64,000 nucleotides of DNA from positions 593,269-657,268 of the forward strand of contig MCFL01000008.1 in assembly GCA_002102555.1 (NCBI GenBank), written 5' to 3'. The position numbers and the translations under genes are program-made. This stretch comes from Catenaria anguillulae PL171. Its lineage: Eukaryota; Blastocladiomycota; Blastocladiomycetes; Blastocladiales; Catenariaceae. The notes beneath the pieces are model-generated. The model was not told the origin of the DNA and ran no database searches. It saw nothing but the letters and a program-made list of their open reading frames with translations. Positions within the stretch are counted from its first letter, which is position 1. Each line of letters begins with the position of its first letter. This document shows, piece after piece, positions 20,390-34,885 of the stretch.

Positions 20390-22504
20390 TCAATAATCCC
20401 AGTCGCTATCATTGCCCAACTCGGAGTCGGCATCAAAGTCGCCATTCTCTCCAAACTCGGCCATAAAGTCCCCAACTGATTCGACATCGTCCAGCAAACC
20501 CGACTTGACCCACCATGTCCACACTTGCACATTCCCCCGGCATGCTTTGGCGACACTGGTCGCACTGGGAATATGCGGGCGAAGCTGCTCGGCATGCTGC
20601 CGCCACCATTCCAACACGTCCAAGTATCCTTTCAGAGTGGCGAGTCGCATTGCCGCCGACTCATGAATCCGAAAGCCGTGCTTGCGACCCCATTCAAGAA
20701 CGCCAGTAGCTTGCCACTTTGAGAGTTGGTCGCCATCCAGTTCAAAGATGCCATCACAATACTCGAAGATCACTTGCATCATGAGCACGTTTGGGAAGTA
20801 GAGTGGCATATGTTGCAACCTTGCCTTGAGCTTTGGCCCACCATTCTCAATCCACCACAGGAAGGTCGGCCAATCTTGCTTGAAAAACTCGTAGTCGAGG
20901 AGCAGCCACGTCCCAAACATGGGCTGCACCAAACCATTTGCATGTGCCCAATCAAAGTAGGCGACGTTACCCTCGCGGAATGCTTGACGGATCCAGTGAC
21001 CAAATTGCTGGTCTGCAAACATGTCATCTTTGTGCCTCAGAAGCCATGCACACACTTCAATTGAGGGGAGTGAATAGGAGGAAACTGAGCGAAATAGCCT
21101 GCGCTTCAATTCAGAATCCATGCAAAGCCCGGCAGCTTCCCACCATTCCAACACTTTGAGTGGCGCATCTGTGATGCAGACGGATTTTGCTTTGGCAAGC
21201 AGGCGTTCCTTGCTCGCATGCGAGCGCCACCAATCAAGAACAGCAATATTGCCAGTGTGAGAGGCACCTTGCAGGCTCTTTCGCATGGAGATCTTGTCAA
21301 TCAGGTCGGGCGTCTTGGCTTGCATCCAGTTCAAGACGTGTGCGGGCGCTAGGGAAAGTGGCGTCTTTTCGGTATTGGCGTTGAATGGAAATGAATGGCT
21401 GAGGAGCCAGTCCAGCACTTGAATTCGACCGGCGATAATGGCCACGCTGGCGGGTGTAGGCGAACGAATGGGGTAAAATGGAATCGCAGTCGACTCAACA
21501 CCTCGGTTTGTAATGTAGCACCAGTGATCCTGGTCTAGCGCCTTTCCACTACTTTGCAAGACGCAGCCGTTACTCAAAAGCCAGTCCAGCACATGCAAAT
21601 GACCGCAATAAGCCGCCACAATTGAGCACATTCCATCCACCTGTCCACTGACCCGTTTGTGGCAATACTGGATAAAGTCCAAGTCACCAGTTGCACAGGA
21701 AAATGCCGCCAATTCGGCCGTGAATCGCTTTCGGAATGCTTTCAATGCCAGCATTTGATCCAGACTAGGGCGGTCACCCTTGGCCATGGCAGCAACTAGC
21801 GACATTCGAGCCGTGCGCTTGGGCATTTTGGAAATGGCAGCTTGCTTGATCCACCAATTGACCTTATCGGCTTGGCCAGCCGAAATACAGTCAGGGAGTG
21901 GACAGTCCTCCAGCGAGAGGGGAAATCCATTTGCCTGCAGATACTCGAGAATGGCCAAGTCATGTGTCCTGCTCGCCATGTAAATCAGGCCAGTGTCATT
22001 CCAAAGCTTGTTCTTGTTGCCGTTCGCAATAAACCACTCAACAACCTTCCGATGACCAAGCTCGCAGCCAGCAACGAAGAGCTCCCGCACCAGATATGCA
22101 TCCGAGATTTCGCCCAAGTTTGCGAGCCACCAATCAAGAACAAAGACGTGGCCACCGTCAACGGCCGCTTTCAAAGCCGATCGAGGATTGAAGTGCAGCG
22201 GGCGATACCACGGTTCGCGGACGAGGCGAGTGTGGAGCGTGTCGAGCAACCAAAGGTCGCCAGCTTTGCAAGCAAAATTGGTATCGATCCACGGCATAAC
22301 CATGATGACCGTCTCCGAGACTGCCGGCAGACAAGACCGAGAAAGCACATTGAGAATTGGTACAAGTGTGTGGGAGCGGTGAGGATGGCGTGGGCGGGTC
22401 AGGCGAATCGCCGAGCAGAGGATCGGACCAACGACGTCAAGGTGAAGGGTCGGCGGTGTTGGCATGATGTAAGTACGTATTGCTTGATGCGTGGGGTTCT
22501 CCAT
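20390..22504 (-). CDS. Ankyrin-repeat-like protein
   Basis: Single exon, up to 704 residues from 22504; an internal Met at residue 14 (22465) is an alternative start. After an N-terminal segment that loosely resembles an F-box (LHLDVVGPILCSAIRL) come many degenerate ankyrin units marked by a recurring hydrophobic-Asp/Glu-Trp-Trp/Leu signature: VFVLDWWLANLG, KVVEWFIANGN, HVLDWLLSNGC, QVLDWLLSHSF, AVLDWWRSHAS, KVLEWWEAAGL and YLDVLEWWRQHAE. The C-terminus is acidic (DFDADSELGNDSDWDY). Such lineage-specific ankyrin proteins usually mediate protein binding; no partner is inferable. Confidence 0.8.
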   Translation of the reverse strand: MENPTHQAIRTYIMPTPPTLHLDVVGPILCSAIRLTRPRHPHRSHTLVPILNVLSRSCLPAVSETVIMVMPWIDTNFACKAGDLWLLDTLHTRLVREPWYRPLHFNPRSALKAAVDGGHVFVLDWWLANLGEISDAYLVRELFVAGCELGHRKVVEWFIANGNKNKLWNDTGLIYMASRTHDLAILEYLQANGFPLSLEDCPLPDCISAGQADKVNWWIKQAAISKMPKRTARMSLVAAMAKGDRPSLDQMLALKAFRKRFTAELAAFSCATGDLDFIQYCHKRVSGQVDGMCSIVAAYCGHLHVLDWLLSNGCVLQSSGKALDQDHWCYITNRGVESTAIPFYPIRSPTPASVAIIAGRIQVLDWLLSHSFPFNANTEKTPLSLAPAHVLNWMQAKTPDLIDKISMRKSLQGASHTGNIAVLDWWRSHASKERLLAKAKSVCITDAPLKVLEWWEAAGLCMDSELKRRLFRSVSSYSLPSIEVCAWLLRHKDDMFADQQFGHWIRQAFREGNVAYFDWAHANGLVQPMFGTWLLLDYEFFKQDWPTFLWWIENGGPKLKARLQHMPLYFPNVLMMQVIFEYCDGIFELDGDQLSKWQATGVLEWGRKHGFRIHESAAMRLATLKGYLDVLEWWRQHAEQLRPHIPSATSVAKACRGNVQVWTWWVKSGLLDDVESVGDFMAEFGENGDFDADSELGNDSDWDY

Positions 22505-23109
22505 GTGTGTTGAATCTACATTGGGTGCCTAGTTTGGCGTCAGGACTCTCGGAGACGTCAACTGTGTGCCGTCAGCAACCGTTGAACTTCGGAAGGGCGT
22601 ATTGATAGCGATTCGCATCAATGCAAATCAATGCATCAAGACAAATGTGTTGGCCATTGTGAAATCGAATGGATTGGATGGTACAATATACAGTGCGCAA
22701 GCACCATCGGTGGGAAGGGCACCTGAAGACCATCACCATGCAGTCCTCTTGGTACAGTGTATACTGCTGGACCTGTCTCCGTCCGCAACGCTGAGGAGAA
22801 TTCTTGGAATGGGCTCGGCGCTCGACCCGTCAACACATATGTAGAGTTTTCGATTTGCCGCAACGAACAATGTCGATGTGCCGCGTCCGCGATAGCTTTT
22901 GCGCAGTTGGCCAGCGCTAGCACGGCTGGCCACGGGCTCAGCGAGGCAAATGATGAATGAGCTGGATTGGCTTGAGCACGAAGAGGCCAGACCAGGCGCC
23001 TTCGCTGATCAACGTGAATCACTCAAAAGCTGCCAGCTGTCCTCCCATGACAGTCCAAGAGGAGGAGGGCCGTGAATAGCATGTCCATGTACATCCACAT
23101 CGCGAAAAC
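22505..23109. other. Divergent intergenic region, nothing recognised
   Basis: About 600 bp between divergently read genes (ankyrin, minus; membrane protein, plus). It must hold both promoters. Overlapping short open frames on both strands show no family resemblance. Confidence 0.4.
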
Positions 23110-24309
23110 ATGAATCACCCAGACGACATTCCTTCTGCCCTGGGGCATCCGCCGCCGGCACATGTTCACGAGCCGGCAGACCCTCGGCCATTCGAGTCTG
23201 GCTTGTCCCCTACTGTGCTTGCCAACCCACAAAACATTGACCTGGGCCAACCATATGCAGTCCCACCGCTGATTGAACCGGTTCATGCTGATGCTCCAGG
23301 TTTGGACCCAGACCCAGAAATCGACGAAGGGGCAATGATCCAAGCCGACCACGCGCTCGCGTTACAGCTTGCTCAAGAGCAACAGGCTGAGCTTGAGCGG
23401 AACGATAACATTTCATATGTGAGCGTGGACGGACCACACAGTACATTTACGTACACATTGCAATGGAATCGAGCAACAATCTCTGATTCGTTCCAAATGT
23501 GTAGCTCCTTCGCGATTCAAAGTGGGCAAGTGGAGCATGAAAGACGAATTGTGGGACAACAAGACCATTGCGTTTTTCAACTTGCTTTTTCTGCTCGTCT
23601 CACTCGCCTCGGTCCTTGTTACGAGCATCCTGGCACCCTCTTCGTCATTGGTTTCTTCGGCCCACGAATGTCAATGGATCCCACGCGTCAACGCCGCCAT
23701 GCTCACACTTGAATGTGTGTATTTTGTCCTGCTCGCGTTGAAAGCGTGGTTGGGGATCAAGGGAGCAAGGATTGTGCGGCACCCGCTGTATTCATCAAGG
23801 CGGGTGCGCAGGATTCGACGAGGGGCGAATGGGTGCGTTTTTTGCCATATCTTTGCGGCTGCTCGTATCGGATGATGACCTCACGGCGCTCACTACTTCA
23901 CATGTTGCAAGATTGTATTACTCGATAATCGGCATTCAGTTTACCCTTTTCTGCTTTGCTCTTGCGGTAGCCATACCTGGTTCGTGTTCTAGTTCTCTTC
24001 AAGTTGACCCCAATCATTGTTATTTAATTACGCCTGGAAAGCAAAAACACATGCTGATCCGTGGATACAAATCCAGTCTCATCAACTTTCGAGACCGCCT
24101 GCCCGGAATTACCGCCCATGACTCTCAGGCTCACATTGACTTGGGTCGCCCTCGTTGGAGCATGCATGTCGCCCGTTGCTGCGCTCATTGTCATGGGCAT
24201 TGGGTACCTCGTTTGGCTTGTCGGCGTTGCGGGGTGGCAGTGGTGCACGAAGCGGATGGGAATTCCATTAAGAGGTCACATTGACTTGTCGGCGGAGATG
24301 GAACTGTGA
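23110..24309 (+). CDS. Four-segment integral membrane protein, unrecognised family
   Basis: Four exons: 23110-23440, 23505-23832, 23912-23979, 24077-24309, giving 319 residues. Introns are 64, 79 and 97 nt and the phases (1, 2, 1) all close, which strongly supports the model although no single frame is open throughout. The N-terminal 120 residues are Pro/Asp-rich and soluble, with an acidic Gln/Glu-rich helix (LALQLAQEQQAELERND). Hydrophobic segments follow: AFFNLLFLLVSLASVLVTSI, AAMLTLECVYFVLLALKAWL, LYYSIIGIQFTLFCFALAVA and LTWVALVGACMSPVAALIVM extending into GIGYLVWLVG. A four-pass membrane protein with a long cytosolic N-terminus is likely; I do not recognise the family. Confidence 0.7.
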
Positions 24310-24663
24310 CAGAATGAGTGTACATATTGACGACTTTGAGGGACGTGGAGTTTGGAAAGAACAAAAAAAAATTAAACGGAAACGGTCCAAGAATGATTTC
24401 TGAGAGGGAACAAGTGACAACAGTGACAATGAAAGTACAGGAGCGAGGCAAGTGAGATTGCAGACAAAGGAGTGCCAGCCGAGCGAGTGGCCAACACGAC
24501 AAGTGGCAAATAAAACGGGTCTGAGAATACACAACCAACAATCACGTCATGTCATTTGAAAAACGTTGGAAGGGAAGAAGTCGCCCGCAAAAGGAGTATC
24601 TTGAATAAGAAACGAAACGAAAAGGCAGTGATAGCGACCTTTGGGAATCCATTTTGAACATTT
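24310..24663. other. Convergent intergenic region
   Basis: About 350 bp between the stops of two convergent genes, with A-rich runs near 24360. Presumed 3' UTRs; no other feature seen. Confidence 0.4.
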
Positions 24664-28207
<3,544 letters not shown>

Positions 28208-28663
28208 GAATCGGTACGGTTCAACAAGAAAGTGAGATGTGGGAATCAAGAGCCAATTCAAGGCCGAATCGGTGCCGCAACGGGCTGTTCCAAGATGGGT
28301 CAGGAATCGGATGCCGGCAAACTGGCGGGGAATGTGACGAATGGGAGGATGGAATGGGATGGAATGGAATGCGCTGGATAGCACGTCTCACAAGTCTGCG
28401 AGATTTCGATGAATGCATTGGCTCTAATGCACCTACATATAGCTATCGACCATCGGATAAAGTGAACGAAAGTGGTCAGTTGACGTTGGCCGCCGCCGAT
28501 GCGTGTACCATTCTAGAAGGCTTCGAGAAGCTTGAGTCGGTCCACACTCCCTTGCGACTTTGTATGTTTCTCATGTCGTCCAAAGTCATGAAAACGATAT
28601 GCACGCTGTCCATGAAATCGCAATAGCCAAGAAACCCAACGCAATTGCGCCAAAATCATCATC
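28208..28663. promoter_or_regulatory. Divergent promoter region, KDM4 / CNB1
   Basis: A 456-bp interval between divergent starts at 28207 and 28664. It includes a GGGATGGAATGGAATG-type degenerate repeat around 28350-28372. No specific factor site is recognised. Confidence 0.4.
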
Positions 28664-29441
28664 ATGTCCTCGCTCGAACATCAGATTGAGGCCGACGCGG
28701 CGGCTCAGGACTTGTCGTCGCCCATGGACTCGAAGGGCGAACCCATCTGTCCGTGACACCCCCATTTCGCTTTGCCATCATCGTCATCGTTGCCACTATC
28801 GCTCCGGCTCGCTCACTCACTCACTCACTCTTTTCCTCTCGTTTGCTGCTTGACATGATATCCTTCTCCAATAGTCACAAAGGACGAAATCAAACGTCTC
28901 CACAAGCGCTTCATGAAGCTGGACAAGGACGGCAATGGATCCATTGATAAGGACGAGTTCCTCCACATTCCGCAAATCGCAAACAACCCGCTCGTTGGCC
29001 GGCTCGTGTCCATCTTTGATGCCGATGGTGGTGGTGACGTGGACTTCGCCGAGTTTTTGGAGGGACTCTCGGTGTTTTCGGGTCGCGGTAACAAGGAGAG
29101 CAAGATGCGATGTACGCCACCCTTCTTCCTCTCTCATTGTCCGACTGTGTCAACCGTCCTCTCACTCACTCACTCACTCACCATTTTCACGGTTTCATAA
29201 CGCAGTCGCGTTCAAAGTCTACGATATGGACCGTGATGGCTTCATTTCCAATGGAGAGTTGTTCCTGGTGCTCAAGATGATGGTCGGCAACAACCTAAAG
29301 GACCACCAGTTGCAGCAGATCGTGGACAAGACGATCATGGAGGCCGATTTGGATGGCGATGGCAAGATTTCCTTTGACGAGTTTTTGAACATGGTCGAGT
29401 CGACCGACATTGCCAAGCAGATGATTTTGACGGGTGTTTGA
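28664..29441 (+). CDS. CNB1: Calcineurin regulatory subunit B
   Basis: Three exons, 28664-28748, 28875-29111 and 29206-29441 (185 residues). Both introns are phase 1 and each junction makes a Phe codon, restoring FTKDEIKRL and [13 protein letters not shown] as in fungal calcineurin B. Four EF-hands are visible: [39 protein letters not shown] and [13 protein letters not shown], plus the invariant MMVGNNLKD linker. It binds Ca2+ and activates calcineurin A phosphatase. The N-terminus ([11 protein letters not shown]) lacks the usual Gly2 myristoylation signal and is longer than normal. Both introns contain CTCA repeats. Confidence 0.95.
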
Positions 29442-29837
29442 AGGCGATCTCGACTTTCAAGATTGCCATGGCGGGATGTTGATGTTGCTTTTGTTTGCTC
29501 TTCGATGCTTGTCGCCACTTTTGTTTTTTTCTCCTCTCTACATGTACATACATTCTTCTCTCTCCACACACTTCATTGCCTTGCTTTGTTGCGCAGGGAC
29601 AGAGGGACAGACAAATAGATTGACACTTCAATTTGGAGGCCAGTCATCTCTCTATATGTACTGTTTGTTTCCCGTCCCTTTTTGAGAGCGAGTGCTCGGC
29701 TCATTCATGTTTTCTTGAGGTTTTGTCGGGATCGTGTCTGTCGTGTTCACAACACTCATCCAATCGCATCAAAGAAATGGACCATTGTTTTTCCTCGAAA
29801 CCCAATGCAAACAGCCCACATGCTACTCTAAAGCATC
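29442..29837. other. Intergenic region, CNB1 / SEC2
   Basis: About 400 bp. The first half is T-rich and resembles a 3' UTR; the rest is presumed promoter of the Sec2-like gene. No gene recognised. Confidence 0.4.
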
Positions 29838-32656
29838 ATGCCAGTGCCCACAAGTACATTGGAATCCACGGGTGCCGACCCTGGAGTGCCAACGTCCCCA
29901 ATCAAACAATCGGGAGGCGATGGGGCCAATACCTACGCGTCTTCAACCGCCTTTGAAATACAACCTGGTGCGAGCCATGATGATTCGGAACGCACAAAAA
30001 AGACGACAGCAGATCTGTCCAAACGAGTACAAGAGTTGGAGCTTCAGCTGGCTGCTGTCACGTCCAGATCAAAGGTTCGCCCATGCCTCGATCGGTTCAC
30101 AGGTACCGTGTTTGCAGTTCAGCCATTCACACCTTTTACACTCGTTCGTAGACAATGGAATCGGACTACTCTGACCAACTGCGTACCCTGACCGAAGCCC
30201 TTGCACGCAAATCTGCGACCCTCGAATCGACCCGGCTGCGCGCGTCCCGCCTCGAGTTTGCCCAACGCGAAGCCATCCACTTTCTCGCCAAGCCGCTCGC
30301 AAACTCACAAGACGCCATTGCCGCCGCACAACACTCGCAAGTCGACATTCAACTTACTGAGTGTGTCCGGTTTGCGCTGCAGTACCTCAAGGCTGCTCAC
30401 AAGGCCGTGCTGGACCAGCAGCCTGTGAGTCCAATCATGGACACGAAAGGTGCACCGGGCCCGTTGGGGGTCGCGATTGAAAAGGCCACAGGAGGTGCGT
30501 CGGCCGCGCCGCCAGCGACCCCCTTGGAAGACAATATCCCATTGAGCCGGCTCGCAACCGCCAATGCAGCCGCACCGGCTTTCACCAGTCCCAACTCGCC
30601 ACCATCAGCAGGAATGGTCAAGGGTGGTGCCAACAGTCGGTCCATGTCGACCCCGCCAGGCATGTCACTCGCATCTGCCATTCTCGAAGCCACACACGAA
30701 GAGCCCGCCACTGCTTCAGAATCCCCGCAAGTCAACATCTCGCCCGCCTCGCCAAAGTCACCAGCAAAAAGCCCGCGCCCGGGCCACGGCCACGGAAAGT
30801 CGCGTGCCGCGCACTACCATTCCCAGGCGTCGCTTGCTGGCTCTGGGCTCGGATCGCCGTCGACTGCCGTCACTACCGTCACGGGCACGTCTGGCTTATC
30901 TCTCTCGTCCACATCGCCGTCGCACGCACGATCGCTCAGCATGTCTGCCGCCGCACACCTGCTATCGCGCAACGTGGCCGTGGTTGCGAGCGACCCGATG
31001 GGCTTGTCGCCACGTGAATCCGATCTGGGTGTTGTTTCTGAACTCGCGTCGACGTCGGCGTCGCCCAATTCAGGCGGTCAAGGAGGCAAGTGCGGGCATT
31101 GCAGAACACTCGCCCTGCAGCTTGACGCGATCAAGGACGCACTGGCTTCGGCAACGTCCAAGTTGACGGACGTGGAGCGCACGCTCGACTATGAGCGCGT
31201 GCTCCGGTCTCGCGTGCAGATTGCAAAGGATTTGCTTGAGACGGAGCTCGAGGAGCTCACGTCGCAGCTGTTTTCCGAGGCCAATCGCATGGTCGAGGAG
31301 GAGGCCAGGCGGAGGGATGCGCTTGAGAGTGTCAACAGGGGGTTGGCGAGGCAATTAGAGAGAATGCGGGAAGAGGAGGTGAGGAGGACGCTGGAGAGAG
31401 CGGCTAGGACAAGGAAGGTGAGTGGGGCAGGCGGCCAGCCACCCGGGCAGGGGTCGCTCGGGAACTTGTTGGCTGGTGATGGGCCTGGAGTATCAAGTGG
31501 AGCAGCGAACGAGATGATGGGTGCTGCTGGCGTGGCGGCGGGAATGGTTGTCGATACACAAGTGTATGTGGATGCCGTCGAACTCAACGCGTTCCAAGAC
31601 TTTGTCAGGCGCGTCACTGCGTTTTGTCCGCCAGCCGGCCCAGGACATGGCGTCAGCGCAGGATCTGCGGGCAATAGTGCAACTTTGCTTTCAACAACCA
31701 CGATCTCGTCTTCCTCCTCTCACATTTTGCCTCACCCAACGCTGACAAGCTTTACGTCGTCGTCTACATCGTCCGCTGGCGCCATCGCTGCAGCCATTGC
31801 CACCACCGGCTTGATTCCATGGACCGCCATCGACTCTGATCCACTTGTCAAGCGCTGCATGACAGAAGACATTGAGCCATGTCTATTCGCACGCACACCG
31901 CACTTGCACTCGTCAACCAACGCCGCCGCTACTCTTGTAGGCGTCGGGTCGTCGTTCAAGAAACGGTTGATGGAGGCATTGGCCGGTGGGAATGTGGATA
32001 TTGTACCTGTGTCGAGGCCCGGGTCGCCCGCAACCAAGGACAAGGAAAAGGACAAGGTGACAACAAAGGTCAAGTGTTGCGTGTGTGGGGTTGCGAGGAC
32101 GTGTGGGTACTCGCTTCGATTGAATGCACAGCCCAGCAACTTGCAGTCGGCTGGTGCGAGCGGGAGCAGCTCATCGTCCAGCTCGTCATCCACGTCTTCG
32201 CCCACATCGACATCCAAGCAACCTGGCACATCGTCGCTCTCCCTGGCCGCCAGCTTCTCTGGCTTTTCCTCCAAACTCACGTCCGCTTCATCCACCACCT
32301 CACCCGTGACCACTCCTGGCACATCGACCGATCCTGCCTACTCGAGCAACAGTAGCAGCAGCACCTCGGACGCATACCCGATTGATCTCTTTTGCCGTGA
32401 CCGCGTTCTCGCCACGCGCGACTTTTACTGTTGGATCCGACGACTTCCCACAACCATGCAGACGGGCAGCACGCCAACGCCGTCGGGTGGCACAGGCGCA
32501 GGCGCAAGTCATCGGCCGCCCATTGTTGAGCTATTCCGAGTGTATTTGGCGCATCGCAGACGGATGGCTGAGGTGAGGGTAGGGAGTGCTGGCTTGTTTC
32601 GGGATGGCGGGTACGGTGGGGTTGGAGATTACGCCAACATTCTGATTAGCCATTGA
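29838..32656 (+). CDS. SEC2: Sec2/Rabin-type Rab guanine-nucleotide exchange factor
   Basis: Two exons, 29838-30074 and 30152-32656, joined by a 77-nt phase-0 intron (913 residues). A first coiled coil (LSKRVQELELQL) crosses the junction. After a long Ser/Pro/Ala-rich region comes the Sec2 core: CGHCRTLALQLDAIKDALAS, then the long coiled coil LETELEELTSQLFSEANRMV that contacts Rab GTPases in this family. The C-terminus matches the conserved Sec2 tail: MTEDIEPCLFAR, IVPVSRPGSP, CCVCGVARTC, FCRDRVLATRDFYCWIRRL and a final LFRVYLAHRRRMAEVRVGSAGL. It is expected to activate a Sec4/Rab8-like GTPase in exocytosis. The family usually binds membrane or exocyst via the C-terminal half; that is not testable here. 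Confidence 0.85.
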
Positions 32657-32821
32657 GGTCTACTTGGACAGAGAGAAGAGTACTGTTCCTTTGTGCTTTT
32701 CTTTCACATTTTGCATTGATGAGCATGTTAGCAGTAAACACAACAGTACATTTGCGGTTGGCAGTGTATACACACAAACCCGTCAGGTCGACAGGAAAAA
32801 AACAGGAAGCGCAAGAAGGAA

Positions 32822-34027
32822 CTAACCAAGAAAATCAGAAGCCGGTCGATTATTGGCCTCCAGACCCGCCGCAATCACTTGTCCGCAAACCTCGTCCGAC
32901 TTGCCCTCCTTCCACATTGAAACAGGATCCATTGCAGCTTGAAGGTGCTCCTCCACACGCGCAATGTGCTCCCGCCATCCCTTGTACGGATACTTTGCAT
33001 CGAAACCGAACGTGTCGAACTGGTGCTGAAACCAAGCCATTGCCATCTTTCGCAATTGGTTGGGAATCACCACCCGCTCATGACGAAGGATGCGGACTTG
33101 GAGGCGCCCAAGCAATAATTTTTGTGTGTTGGAGTAGTTGACGGCCGTACTGTCCGTGAATTTGGCCTCGTCAAGTTCCTCGTCAGGGATGACAAGCGCG
33201 TACAGATCTCGCCATTCCATGGCCTCCGCGTATCGTGGCTTGTGACTCAACGTGAAGTGGAAATACTCGTGCTTGAGCTAATTGTAAATGGCCCAAGTGA
33301 GGTCGAGTGAAAAGGAAATAAACAACGATGGGTCGGTTCGGTACCACTTGAGAAGGACATGGTCTTGCTGTTCGCGAATCGTGGCAGACGCCTCCGTTCC
33401 GCTTGAGCGAAGCGTGCAATGCGGCCCAAATCGCTTGAAATCGGCACCGTCAGCAACTGGAACAAATCGGTCCCAATCGGGCTTGGTTGCGTAAACGGAT
33501 CGGTAAACAAAGCGTGTGAGAGGAGCTGCATTTTGCTCGCATCCGCTGCCGGTTACTGCTTCAATGGGTGGCTCTTGCTTGACATCCATCGGCTCGTCCT
33601 TTACGCCACTCGTCGCCACCTTGGCATCACCGTTCGCCTGTTGGACGTCCCGAATGGCCGCATCCACATCGTCGACTGGTTCTTGCTTGACGAGTACCAG
33701 TTCCATCGGCACGCCCACAGCTCCAGGCTCCCGTTTCACAACCGGTCCTGGAGCGACAACGTGCGTATCCCCTCCAACGACTCTCGACAGCGCCACGTCG
33801 GCATGATCTGCATTTGTACACACTCGCTTATGCGGAATCGCGCTTTGGTCGTCCGAGCCGCCATGGCCGTCTTCAGCATCGACGTCTGAGTGCAAATGCG
33901 GGATCTTGATGTGCTTTTGCTCCAGCGAGTGAGATGCGTCTGGCGTCGTCGGTGAGGCAATTGTCAGGGCCGCAATGTGGCGGCTTGGGCTCGGTGTTCG
34001 GCCACGGCGGGGCGAGGGCGGATTCAT
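32822..34027 (-). pseudogene. Long-form ART/DUF7587-like paralogue B with an in-frame TAG
   Basis: The frame starts at 34027 and runs 249 codons to TAG at 33280-33278, then stays open without shift to 32822; 402 codons in all counting both stops. The intact relative at 42324-43496 has CAG (Gln) where this copy has TAG, so a single C-to-T change explains it. The N-terminal half is disordered, with four ψKxE motifs (VKREP, VKQEP, VKDEP, VKQEP) that resemble SUMO-acceptor sites. The C-terminal half is the family domain: FVYRSVYATKPDWDRFVPV, LFISFSLDLTWAIY, ALVIPDEEL and YPYKGWREHI. The position of the putative catalytic Glu is Gln (NTQ). Very recent inactivation, readthrough or a sequence error are all possible. 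Confidence 0.8.
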
Positions 34028-34640
34028 GATGGATTCTGGGTGGACAAGTGTTTGTCAAATTGCATGGAGTTATTTACATAGGAGGGTTCATTGAGTTGGT
34101 TGTGTCCAGCACGGGGAATTGCACATAACATTACCTCATCCTGCGTTCCCTTGTGGAGTAAAAGAGGGAAATGAAACGACAGAATCGAATATTACAGAGA
34201 CTCAATCAAGGTATCATAGTCGGAATTAAGCGGGTTTCGAATGCACTCTCAATCCATCGCCCACCATCTTGTTCACCTCCTCGTCCGATTTTCCCTCATC
34301 CCCACATCGCCAAGGGATCCAGAGCGGCAAGGAGGCGCTTTTCGGCATACAATTCAACGTAGCTGCGCCAGTCTGAGTATGGATACGTACCGAAATCGGC
34401 ATGGCGGTCCTTGCACCACTTCCTTGTATTTAATGCGCTGGAGCTAGTTGGGAATGACGACGCGCTCGTGGCGCATCACACCACGCGGACATTGCCGTGT
34501 CTGAGCAGCAATTGATGGCAGTGCGGTCCGTGAATTCGTACTCGCCAAGGTCGTCGTCAGGGATGTGAAAAAGTCGGTACAGGTAGCGGAATGGACAGTG
34601 GGTGGACAGAGCTTGAGTCTTGACTCTTGAGTCCAAGTTT
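33540..34640. repeat. Inverted segmental duplicate (copy 1)
   Basis: Read on the minus strand, the 3' end of A, the A-B spacer and the 5' half of B here match 43.1-44.22 kb read on the plus strand with few differences, including the spacer TTCCCTCTTTTA[C/T]TCCACAAGG and the CAAACACTTGTC before the B start codon. The limits are approximate. Confidence 0.75.
34210..34640 (-). pseudogene. C-terminal remnant of long-form paralogue A
   Basis: On the minus strand this stretch matches the last third of the intact gene at 42324-43496, including IPDDDLGEYEFTDRTAIN (frame at 34636-34430) and, in another frame, the segment around YPYSDWRSYIE and the VHSKPASDYLD end. Internal deletions and frame changes, including a stop just before the HERVVIP segment, rule out function. 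It sits directly upstream of paralogue B, in the same A-then-B order as 42.3-44.2 kb on the other strand. Confidence 0.75.
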
Positions 34641-34885
34641 GGTTGTTTTTCCAGTCAAGTGAGTCAGCGATCGACACGATGATCCACGTCAGTACATTAC
34701 ATGACATTAGCGATCTATTTACAGTGTCGATCCAATATTGATTTCCCAAAAAAAAAAAATGGTCTGCTTAAGTTCAGGTTAAGATTCGCAATTGCAAGCG
34801 GCCACCCTACGCAATCGACATCGACCGTATCTTTACGTAAACACCCAACCCACCCACCCAATCAACCAACCATCAAAAGCCAAGG

